A program made the position numbers and the translations under genes. The notes beneath the pieces were generated by a model. It saw only the letters and a list, made by a program, of their open reading frames with translations, had not been told where the DNA came from and made no database searches. From NCBI GenBank assembly GCA_964353255.1, contig CAYGVJ010000215.1:1-5221 (forward strand): a stretch of DNA of 5,221 nt, given 5' to 3'. Shown piece by piece: positions 1-4,763 of this stretch; position 1 is the stretch's first letter, and the number at the start of each line of letters is the position of its first letter. The DNA comes from VFZS01 sp964353255 (lineage in GTDB: Bacteria > Acidobacteriota > Terriglobia > Bryobacterales > Bryobacteraceae).

Positions 1-35
1 AAGGCGTTTCTCAAGAGCTCGGCTGGGTCTGACAT
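1..35 (-). CDS. Start of an unidentified gene, cut by the left edge
   Basis: Reading leftwards from an ATG at 35..33, eleven codons are open to the window edge and give MSDPAELLRNA. The ribosome binding site GGGAGG (complement of 41..46) lies 5 bases upstream, an ideal position, and this is the main support. An in-frame ATG six codons earlier (53..51) would add MDREGK, but it has only a poor GGGTAGA stretch before it and would place the good Shine-Dalgarno inside the coding region. Orientation agrees with every other gene here. The product cannot be named from eleven residues. The call could be wrong if a stop lies just outside the window. Confidence 0.45.
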   Translation of the reverse strand, partial: MSDPAELLRNA

Positions 36-76
36 CTTGCCCTCCCTGTCCATTCTACCCGGCCGGGAGACCTCAG

Positions 77-109
77 GGCCTAACGGCCGGGCGCTCAGGC
101 GCGCCCCGC
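77..109. repeat. Direct repeat, copy A (partner at 404..437)
   Basis: An exact 15-base core, GGGCGCTCAGGCGCG (89..103), recurs at 417..431. Similarity extends on both sides: GGCCT-A/G-ACG on the left and CCGC on the right, with a 1-base gap in between. The copy contains two small hairpins: GGCC-taac-GGCC (77..88) and GGGCGC-tcaggc-GCGCCC (89..106). The two copies bracket a segment of about 295 bp carrying the palindrome cluster. They may mark the edges of a composite repeat element, but this is inference. Confidence 0.6.
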
Positions 110-199
110 GTGGGATCCCTCCGGCGGTCCTTTCCGGCCGCCTCGTCTGACATCCCGCCTGCTTCACCAGTCATCCGCAAGACCACGAGGGCCGCACCT

Positions 200-348
200 C
201 TCAGAACGGGTGAAGAATCCCTCCCGCGCCTGTTTCTTACACAGGCACGAATGCCTGTGCCACCGGGTGGCACAGACCTTCAAGTCTGTGTTCTCAGCCG
301 CGCGCCGGCTGCTCGGACGGAAGCATTTGCGCGGCCCGCGAGCGGCGC
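200..348. repeat. Dispersed repeat, copy 1 (with a 44-bp internal insertion)
   Basis: Positions 200..221 match 1989..2010 at 20 of 22 bases, and 266..348 match 2012..2094 at 77 of 83 bases (differences at 287, 304, 321, 327, 334 and 341). Between the matching blocks this copy has 44 bases (222..265), where the other copy has one. The extra DNA holds a palindrome of its own. On the minus strand the shared part encodes the peptide ENTDLKVCAT, which explains a spurious open frame at 164..391. No transposase or terminal repeat is visible, so this is a small non-coding repeat rather than an insertion sequence. Confidence 0.85.
240..290. repeat. Cluster of three abutting inverted repeats
   Basis: Three perfect inverted repeats touch with no spacer. 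The first (240..259) has stem CACAGGC/GCCTGTG around ACGAAT. The second (260..270) is CCACC-G-GGTGG. The third (271..290) has stem CACAGAC/GTCTGTG around CTTCAA. The central one can extend to a 10-bp stem, CTGTGCCACC with GGTGGCACAG (255..264 with 266..275). That uses up one arm of each neighbour, so two folds exclude each other. Being perfect on the DNA level, the structure is strand-symmetric and could act as a cruciform, as an RNA hairpin in either direction, or as a mobile repeat unit of REP type. Confidence 0.85.
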
Positions 349-403
349 TTCCCAAACGCCGCGCCGCTACCCGCTGGCTCGCGTGTGTCAAGATTCTGCA
401 CCC

Positions 404-437
404 GGCCTGACGAATTGGGCGCTCAGGCGCGGGCCGC
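404..437. repeat. Direct repeat, copy B (partner at 77..109)
   Basis: This copy shares the 15-base core (417..431) and the partial flanks described for copy A. It differs by GAATT in place of GGCC before the core and by GG in place of CC after it. The second difference abolishes the 6-bp hairpin seen at 89..106 while keeping the inner GCGC-tcag-GCGC. Confidence 0.6.
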
Positions 438-444
438 TTCTGGC

Positions 445-458
445 CGGCGTTTGCGCCG
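445..458 (-). terminator. Short hairpin after the BACON/TIGR03437 gene
   Basis: On the minus strand, 5 bases after the TAA stop at 466..464, the sequence CGGCG-CAAA-CGCCG forms a 5-bp all-GC stem with a 4-base loop. There is no T tract after it, so it is not a standard intrinsic terminator. It might pause polymerase, protect the 3' end of the transcript, or be chance in GC-rich DNA. Confidence 0.25.
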
Positions 459-463
459 CCCCG

Positions 464-1735
464 TTAGCTCCCGATCCGCACGGTGACCCGATTGCCGCTG
501 GTAACGCCGCTAACCTTGACTTCCACCGGCTGATCGCCGCTCATATCGTAGCCGGGCGGCAGTCGCACATTGATCTGAAAGACGCCGGCGACGAGGCCGG
601 GAGCGGCGCCCGCGTAGAGGACTTCGACGGGTTTCCCTCCGACCGTAACCTCGACAGGCAGCAAGGGTCTTGGAAGCACCTCCCGGCTGATCTTGCCATC
701 CACTCCGGGTGGTTCGGATTGTCCTTCGCCGGTGCCGAACAGCATAACGATGGAGTTCCAATTCGCGGGGTTGGACGGCGAGTTGAGCGAGTAATCCGTG
801 TTCAGGATGGCTCCCTGTCCTCGCCCCGAGCCGTCCAGCGAAAACAAGGCCGGCGCGACGCGCACCACGCGCAGCGGCACCGGGTCCGACCGCGTGCCGT
901 CTCGCTCAATCCGCAGCTCAACCGTCGTGCTGCCGGCAACTGCATATGGGACCACCCCGCTGATCTGCCGCTGGGAAACGTAGAGCAAGGGGGCGGCGAT
1001 CTCGCCGAAAAGCACCTTGGTCCCCGACAGGACGGCGTCCACCAGCCCAGCGGCATTGATTCGCGGACCCGCAGGCGTGGCCGGCCCGATACCTTCGCCG
1101 AAGATGCTGATCAGTTCCCCCGGAGCCACGGCGATCGAGGGGCCTTGCAGGTTGAGAGGATCCTCGGCAGACACCACCGGCAGCAGGCTGGCTGCATTGA
1201 CAATCCTCACCACGCCTTCTTGGAGCACTGTGAAGCGTGCCCACACGGAGGGAACAGGCAAGGGCCAGACTTGCGAGGCGATCTCAATGGTCCCCTTTCG
1301 TGCGCCCCGCTGTGGGTTCTCCGCAACCCGAAAGCGTATCCGCGGGCGCAATGGCTCGCTCCGCGACTCCTCCTCGATGGTAAGCCAGGGAACCCGGCTC
1401 TCGGCCCTCCACTCCGCACACCAGGAAATGATGCTAGTGACCCGGAGGCTGAGGCGGCCTTCGCCGCCGGTAGCAGGAAAAGGCCAACTGATCGGTGAAT
1501 TGGCCGGGTGGCTCTCTGGCCGGGGCGAGTTGTCCTCCACTGCGAAGACGCAGGGAGGCTGAAAATACGGAGGGCCGGGAAACTGAGCGAGCAGGGATTC
1601 GATACTGCAACCCGCGATTAGACACAGACCCGCTGCCAGAGCGATTGTCCTGAGTCCAAACGGCAACTCAAGCAGGTCACCACCCGTTGGCTCATGACGT
1701 GGAGGGTGTCTGGGCGGCACGCGCGGGACTTCCAT
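464..1735 (-). CDS. BACON + TIGR03437 domain protein, probable lipoprotein
   Basis: This 423-residue protein is probably exported. A hydrophobic stretch (residues 30..42) ends in the lipobox LIAGC, with Cys43 as the likely lipidated residue. Residues about 84..174 fit a BACON domain: VPWLTI at 115..120, then a beta-rich run with RVAENPQRGARKGTI (136..150) and FTVLQEG (168..174). Residues about 177..420 are a full TIGR03437 domain, with VAPGELISIFGEGIGP, APLLYVSQRQISGVVPY, MLFGTGEGQSEP and VFQINVRLPPG. This domain typically ends extracellular proteins of Solibacter-type Acidobacteria; its molecular function is unknown. BACON domains are thought to bind carbohydrate or mucin, so surface adhesion is possible but inferred. 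The ATG at 1735 has GGGGAG (1742..1747) 6 bases upstream and a promoter ahead of it. It gives an unusually long Pro/Arg-rich n-region of 29 residues. A TTG at 1666, preceded by GGTGGTGA, would give a more normal 20-residue lipoprotein signal. Confidence 0.9.
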   Translation of the reverse strand: MEVPRVPPRHPPRHEPTGGDLLELPFGLRTIALAAGLCLIAGCSIESLLAQFPGPPYFQPPCVFAVEDNSPRPESHPANSPISWPFPATGGEGRLSLRVTSIISWCAEWRAESRVPWLTIEEESRSEPLRPRIRFRVAENPQRGARKGTIEIASQVWPLPVPSVWARFTVLQEGVVRIVNAASLLPVVSAEDPLNLQGPSIAVAPGELISIFGEGIGPATPAGPRINAAGLVDAVLSGTKVLFGEIAAPLLYVSQRQISGVVPYAVAGSTTVELRIERDGTRSDPVPLRVVRVAPALFSLDGSGRGQGAILNTDYSLNSPSNPANWNSIVMLFGTGEGQSEPPGVDGKISREVLPRPLLPVEVTVGGKPVEVLYAGAAPGLVAGVFQINVRLPPGYDMSGDQPVEVKVSGVTSGNRVTVRIGS

Positions 1736-1756
1736 TTTTGACTCCCCAACACGTCA

Positions 1757-1785
1757 AATGTACATCGGAGGTCACTTTTGGTCAA
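1757..1785 (-). promoter_or_regulatory. Sigma-70-type promoter of the BACON/TIGR03437 gene
   Basis: On the minus strand a -35 box TTGACC (1780..1785, 5 of 6 consensus) is followed after exactly 17 bases by TACATT (1757..1762, 4 of 6). Transcription would start near 1750. That leaves about 15 bases to the ATG at 1735, with the GGGGAG ribosome binding site inside, or about 85 bases to the alternative TTG at 1666. The short leader is tight, which slightly weakens either the promoter or the ATG assignment. Confidence 0.5.
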
Positions 1786-1800
1786 CCGCGTTGCGCGGTT
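1784..1800. promoter_or_regulatory. Operator-like inverted repeat at the -35 box
   Basis: AACCGCG-TTG-CGCGGTT is a perfect 7-bp inverted repeat with a 3-base centre. It overlaps the first two bases of the predicted -35 hexamer (1780..1785), the classic place for a repressor or activator site. A DNA-binding dimer is one reading. Another is a hairpin in RNA read from left to right, followed by two T residues; no plus-strand gene here needs a terminator, so I prefer the first. Confidence 0.4.
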
Positions 1801-1890
1801 TTCGGGACCCGGGGCTTCCGCACTGTCCGCAGGGGACCCCTCCGGCCGCTTGCTCTCCCCCAGACCTGGCTAGTTGCCTGGAGTGCCCGT

Positions 1891-1961
1891 GGGGTGGGCA
1901 TTCATGCTGGCCTGGAGAAAAGCCGGCTTGAAAGCCGGCTGGCAGGCCCGAGGCCCACCCC
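1891..1961. repeat. 71-bp hairpin element with AGCCGGC-TTGAAA-GCCGGCT tip
   Basis: The outer arms GGGGTGGGC (1891..1899) and GCCCACCCC (1953..1961) pair perfectly over 9 bp. An inner pair, GGCCT/AGGCC (1909..1913 with 1944..1948), adds 5 bp. The tip (1921..1940) is a perfect 7-bp stem around TTGAAA. The internal loops are unequal in length. The left internal loop contains GGCATTCATGC, which resembles the GGCATTCGTGCC core seen on the minus strand of 240..259. The element lies between the transporter stop (2040) and the next promoter (1785), so its transcript could form a strong hairpin at the transporter's 3' end. No T tract follows on the minus strand. Confidence 0.75.
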
Positions 1962-1988
1962 ACTCATCCTCCGCTTGGTGCTGTCGGC

Positions 1989-2094
1989 CTCAGAGCGGGT
2001 GAAGAAACCCCGGTGGCACAGACCTTCAAGTCCGTGTTCTCAGCCGCGCACCGGCTGCTCGGACGGCAGCATCTGCGCGCCCCGCGGGCGGCGC
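1989..2094. repeat. Dispersed repeat, copy 2 (overlaps the transporter 3' end)
   Basis: This is the partner of 200..348, about 93% identical over the 83-bp block, but lacking the 44-bp internal insertion. Its 20-base hairpin CACAGAC-CTTCAA-GTCCGTG (2017..2036) has one T-to-C change relative to copy 1, which leaves a mismatch in the stem DNA (A opposite C) or a G-U pair in the minus-strand RNA. The copy runs 55 bases into the transporter reading frame and provides its stop codon. Confidence 0.85.
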
Positions 2095-3308
2095 GGCAGC
2101 AGCAGAATCGAGATGGCGCCCAGCAGCGACACGGCGAAGACCGCCCCCATGGCGACGGTGTAGGTGCCGTAATGCTGCCGGAGCAGAGAGACGACATAGG
2201 GGAACCAGGTCTGGCCGATGGTATTGACCGGCAGGATGATAGCCATGCACCGGGCCAGGGAGTTGACCCCGAACTGCTCGGCCGCCATCAGCGGGATCAG
2301 CATGTAGTCGGCGCCCATGCCGACGCCGAACAGAAGGGCGAAAAGCCAGGGGGTCTCGGGCGGCGCGGCGGTGAGCATGACCGGGATGGCGCCCGCCACG
2401 ATGAAGTAGGTGGTGGTCATCACCCACTTCTTGGACAGCAGGTCGGCCAGCCCGCCGACGCTCAACCGGCCGGCAATGCTGGCGGCCAGAATGATCATGT
2501 TGGCCGCGCGCCAGGTCGAATTCAGCAGAATCTGGAAGTCCGGGGCGCTCTCCGGCAGAGTCATCTGGTCCTGAAAGACGAACTTCATGTGAGCATTGAC
2601 GGCGCCGATCGAGCCGATCGAGCAGAAGCTGCCGATCAGCAGCAGCCAGAACGGGTAGTGGCTGAACAGCTCCCGGAAATTGTGGGAGCGGGCCTTGGTT
2701 TCGGCCGCGGGCGTGGCGGCCCCGTCGGGGAACAGGCCCTTGTCGGCAGGGCGGTCGCGAATGACGAAAATGGCCAGGGGCCAGGCCAGCAGCAGCAGTG
2801 CCCCCAGAATCATCAGCGCGTTGTGGAAGTTGAGGTTCTCGGCGAGCGGCTTGACCAGGTAGGAGCCCAGGAAGCCCACCAGGCCCACGCCCACGTAGAC
2901 GATTCCCATGGCGGTGCCCCGCAACTTCCGGAACCACTGCGAGACGATGATCTGGTGGGGGACAGGCCCGGACAGGATGTAGCCCGCCATGTAAACGAAC
3001 CAGATCCCCCAGTAGACCCAAATGTTGCCGCCCATGTTCCCGAAAGCCACCAGGCCCAGGCAGGTCAGGCCGGTCCCGACGATGATGAGCTTGCGCGGGC
3101 TGAGCCGATGGATCAGCAACGGGCCAATGATGAGGGTTGGCAGGGCGCCCAGGGGCCAGCCGAAGGTGATGTCGGCTTTGCTCCAGTGGAAAGCCTTCTC
3201 AAAGTAGTCCGAGAAGAACCAGATGTTGTAGTAGGGCAGGCCGACCGAAAGCCCGAAGGTGATGAAGGTGGCGGCGGCGATCCACCAACCGTAGAAGACC
3301 TTTTTCAT
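2040..3308 (-). CDS. Major facilitator superfamily transporter, OFA/monocarboxylate type
   Basis: This 422-residue inner-membrane protein has about 12 hydrophobic segments in two halves, split by a hydrophilic loop near residues 184..216. Recognisable marks are a MFYGWW-like opening (KKVFYGWW), the central SQWFRKLRGTAMGI (123..136) at the end of helix 4, IRDRPADKGLFPDG (183..196) after helix 6, and GRLSVGGLADLLSKKW (280..295), a form of MFS motif A between helices 8 and 9. The pattern fits transporters of the OFA/MCT branch, which move small organic acids by secondary transport; the substrate cannot be read from sequence. AAGGAG (3314..3319) lies 5 bases before the ATG, so the start is firm. 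Its own promoter sits just upstream. The last 17 or so residues (about 406..422) and the TGA are encoded by a dispersed repeat, so the native C-terminus may have been replaced. Confidence 0.92.
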   Translation of the reverse strand: MKKVFYGWWIAAATFITFGLSVGLPYYNIWFFSDYFEKAFHWSKADITFGWPLGALPTLIIGPLLIHRLSPRKLIIVGTGLTCLGLVAFGNMGGNIWVYWGIWFVYMAGYILSGPVPHQIIVSQWFRKLRGTAMGIVYVGVGLVGFLGSYLVKPLAENLNFHNALMILGALLLLAWPLAIFVIRDRPADKGLFPDGAATPAAETKARSHNFRELFSHYPFWLLLIGSFCSIGSIGAVNAHMKFVFQDQMTLPESAPDFQILLNSTWRAANMIILAASIAGRLSVGGLADLLSKKWVMTTTYFIVAGAIPVMLTAAPPETPWLFALLFGVGMGADYMLIPLMAAEQFGVNSLARCMAIILPVNTIGQTWFPYVVSLLRQHYGTYTVAMGAVFAVSLLGAISILLLPRRPRGAQMLPSEQPVRG

Positions 3309-3338
3309 CGCTGCTCCTTGGGGTGAACGAACTTAATA

Positions 3339-3347
3339 CTTATACCA
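3339..3347 (-). promoter_or_regulatory. Extended -10 promoter of the transporter gene
   Basis: On the minus strand TGG-TATAAG (3347..3339) forms an extended -10 element, with 5 of 6 matches to TATAAT and the TG one base upstream. The sequence is AT-rich in an otherwise very GC-rich region. The place for a -35 box (3362..3367, TCAGGG) is poor and falls inside the palindrome at 3355..3410. Extended -10 promoters can do without a -35 box. Transcription would start near 3332, leaving a leader of about 24 bases that contains the AAGGAG site. Confidence 0.45.
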
Positions 3348-3354
3348 CGTGACA

Positions 3355-3410
3355 GACCGCTCCCTGACGGTCGCGGCTCTGAACCGAGCCGCGAGCGTAA
3401 GCGAGCGGTC
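3355..3410. repeat. 56-bp near-perfect palindrome
   Basis: Arms of 25 bases (3355..3379 and 3386..3410) pair at 22 positions around the 6-base loop TGAACC. They begin with GACCGCTC and end with GAGCGGTC. The element fills most of the 125-bp gap between the reductase stop (3434) and the transporter start (3308). In minus-strand RNA it would form a long stable hairpin after the reductase gene, which could reduce read-through into the transporter or protect the upstream message. I recognise this type (GCTCCCTGACGGTCGCGGCTC-like) as a common dispersed repeat in Acidobacteria and related genomes. That is recollection and was not searched. Confidence 0.85.
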
Positions 3411-3433
3411 AAGCGCGAATGCACGACAAGACG

Positions 3434-4183
3434 CTACAGGCTGCGCAGGTGGAAGCCGCCGTCCACGTCGAGCACCTGGCCGGTCGAGTAATCCAGCAGC
3501 CCGTCGGCGATGGCGCGGACCGCCAGGGCCACGTCGCGCGGCTCGCCCATCCGCTTCTGCGGCAGCAGCCCCCCGGCGATGCGCTCCTCGTAGAGCTTCT
3601 CGACCGCCGCGATCATGTCGGTGCGGATGATGCCCGGGCGGATCTCGAAGACCCGGACCCCCGAGCCGGCCAGCCGCGCGGCCCACAACGCCACGGCCAT
3701 GCTCAGCCCGGCCTTCGAGATGCAGTATTCACCCCGGTTCACCGAAGCGGTGTAGGCGGAGATGGAGGTCACGAAGACGATGCGGCCCGCGCCCTGCTCG
3801 GCCATCCAGCGCGCGGCCAGTTGGGTGAGGAAGTATGGCCCTTTAAGGTTGGTGGAGAGCACCTCGTCAAAGCTCTCCTCGGTGGCCTCCAGGATGTCGC
3901 GGCGCACGCGGGGGGCCATGCCGGCGTTGTTTACCAGCAGGTCCAGGCGTCCGAACCGGTTGCGGGCGAAGTCGATCAGGGCCGCGCGGTCGGCTGAGAC
4001 GCTGATGTCGCACTGGAAGATGTCCGCACCGGTCTGGGCCTGCAAGGACTCGGCGGCGTCGCGGCGCCCGCGGTAGGTGGCGACCACCTGGTGGGTGGAG
4101 GCCAGCTCGAGGGCGATGCCGCGCCCGATGCCGCGGCTGGCGCCGGTGACGATGGCTGCTGGTTTCTCGGGACCCGCGCTCAT
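3434..4183 (-). CDS. Short-chain dehydrogenase/reductase, 3-ketoacyl-ACP reductase-like
   Basis: This 249-residue cytoplasmic oxidoreductase has all classical SDR marks: the nucleotide-binding TGASRGIG (13..20), D59 after the third strand, NNAG (85..88), and the catalytic set N112, S140, Y153 and K157 (Y-C-I-S-K), followed by RPG (182..184) with T188. Length and motif spacing are typical. Arg residues at 38, 40 and 41, with no acidic residue at the end of strand 2, suggest NADP(H). The sequence around NRGEYCISKAGLSM and the C-terminal STGQVLDVDGG resembles the PRK12745-type group, annotated as 3-ketoacyl-ACP reductase but often of unknown true substrate. It overlaps the upstream DsbA-like gene by 4 bases (ATGA, 4183..4180). 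Its ribosome binding site AAGGAGG (4188..4194) lies in the last codons of that gene, so coupling is likely. Family is certain; substrate is not. Confidence 0.93.
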   Translation of the reverse strand: MSAGPEKPAAIVTGASRGIGRGIALELASTHQVVATYRGRRDAAESLQAQTGADIFQCDISVSADRAALIDFARNRFGRLDLLVNNAGMAPRVRRDILEATEESFDEVLSTNLKGPYFLTQLAARWMAEQGAGRIVFVTSISAYTASVNRGEYCISKAGLSMAVALWAARLAGSGVRVFEIRPGIIRTDMIAAVEKLYEERIAGGLLPQKRMGEPRDVALAVRAIADGLLDYSTGQVLDVDGGFHLRSL

Positions 4184-4761
4184 CGGGCCTCCTTCAGCGC
4201 GGCCCCGATGGCTTTGGAGAGCTCCTCGAAGGTGAAGGTCTCGACAAACGGCGTCCCGTCCACAAAGACGGTGGGCGTCTTGGCCACCCCGCGCGCCACG
4301 CCTTCCTGGTAATCGCTCTCCACCAGCGCGGCCAGACGGGCATCCTGGAGGGCCGCCACTGCCTTTTGCGGATCCGCGCCGTGCTCGGTGGCAAACGCCT
4401 CCAAGCGCTCGTTGAAGTTGGCGGGATTGGTCTGCCGGACGTTGCTCAGGAAGTGCCGGCGGCAGGCCACGCCCAGCTCCGGGCTGATTTCCTGAAAGAA
4501 GCGGGCAGCGACGGCCGCCTGGCGCGCCCAGGCGTGCCTGGCCAGCGGGAAGTCGCGGTGCTCGAACGCCACCTTGGGGCCATACCGCGGCAGGAGTTTC
4601 TCATCCAGCATGCGCCGGTAGGCGGCGCAATCCGGGCATTGCAGGTCTTCGTACGCGATGACCCGCACCGCGCTCTTGGGATTGCCTTCGACGAGCGGTT
4701 GAGCCATGGCTGCACCAACGGTCAAAACCAGTATCGGCAACAGGGGACTGCTCTTCATCAT
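4180..4761 (-). CDS. Exported DsbA-family thioredoxin-fold protein (CPDC)
   Basis: This 193-residue protein begins with a signal peptide: K3, a hydrophobic core at 7..18, and likely cleavage after AMA at 20. The mature part matches the DsbA/Thioredoxin_4 group: strand VIAYEDLQ, then the redox motif CPDC (42..45), FEHRDFPLARHAWA (66..79), a helical insert, and the cis-proline loop TPTVFVDG (162..169, P163). It should act outside the cytoplasmic membrane as a disulfide oxidase, reductase or isomerase. A third cysteine, C100, lies in the helical insert. The start is either of two adjacent ATGs (4761 or 4758). The ribosome binding site is weak (GGTAAG in the end of the upstream gene), and only 2 bases separate it from that gene's TAG, so it probably depends on upstream translation. 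No DsbB partner is visible. Family call firm, direction of redox reaction unknown. Confidence 0.9.
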   Translation of the reverse strand: MMKSSPLLPILVLTVGAAMAQPLVEGNPKSAVRVIAYEDLQCPDCAAYRRMLDEKLLPRYGPKVAFEHRDFPLARHAWARQAAVAARFFQEISPELGVACRRHFLSNVRQTNPANFNERLEAFATEHGADPQKAVAALQDARLAALVESDYQEGVARGVAKTPTVFVDGTPFVETFTFEELSKAIGAALKEAR

Positions 4762-4763
4762 GG

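Larger units (their letters stand above)
36..463. other. Gene-free, repeat-rich stretch
   Basis: This stretch lies between the 3' end of the BACON/TIGR03437 gene and the presumed gene start at the left edge. I find no convincing gene. Open frames exist on both strands (for example 164..391 minus), but they run through dispersed repeats and palindromes and encode low-information, Arg/Ala-rich peptides. The stretch holds one copy of a dispersed repeat (200..348), a cluster of abutting inverted repeats (240..290), a pair of imperfect direct repeats (77..109 and 404..437), and a small hairpin just after the stop codon at 464. Confidence 0.7.

Noticed and set aside
52..57. TAGAAT as a -10 box for the left-edge gene
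   Set aside because: Transcription would start at about position 45, inside the ribosome binding site of the preferred ATG at 35, and the -35 position (GGCCCT) has no resemblance to consensus.
200..348. CRISPR array or insertion sequence
   Set aside because: Repeat copies are not regularly spaced with unique spacers, no cas genes are present, and no transposase frame or terminal inverted repeats bound the element.
164..391. Small minus-strand open frame containing ENTDLKVCAT
   Set aside because: It is a translation of the dispersed repeat and the palindrome cluster. The same peptide appears in an out-of-frame reading at copy 2, so it reflects repeated DNA rather than a gene.
110..1498. Long plus-strand open frame of 462 codons
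   Set aside because: It lies mostly antisense to the BACON/TIGR03437 gene, whose protein has clear family motifs. The plus-strand product is Arg/Gly/Pro-rich with no recognisable domain, which is a usual shadow in GC-rich DNA.
1784..1802. Intrinsic terminator on the plus strand (7-bp stem, short T run)
   Set aside because: The T run is only about four bases, two of them within the stem, and no plus-strand gene ends here. An operator-like role at the promoter is more economical.
2013..3326. Plus-strand open frame of 437 codons
   Set aside because: It is the antisense shadow of the transporter gene. Its product is a hydrophilic Gln/Asp/Gly-rich string without domains, while the minus strand encodes a clear 12-helix transporter.
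3346..3351. CACGTG hexamer next to the transporter promoter
   Set aside because: A 6-base palindrome is too short to support a regulatory call in a single sequence.
3333..3686. Minus-strand open frame of 117 codons
   Set aside because: It overlaps the reductase gene out of frame, and its C-terminal half is a translation of the 56-bp palindrome (RSLTLAA... RERS).
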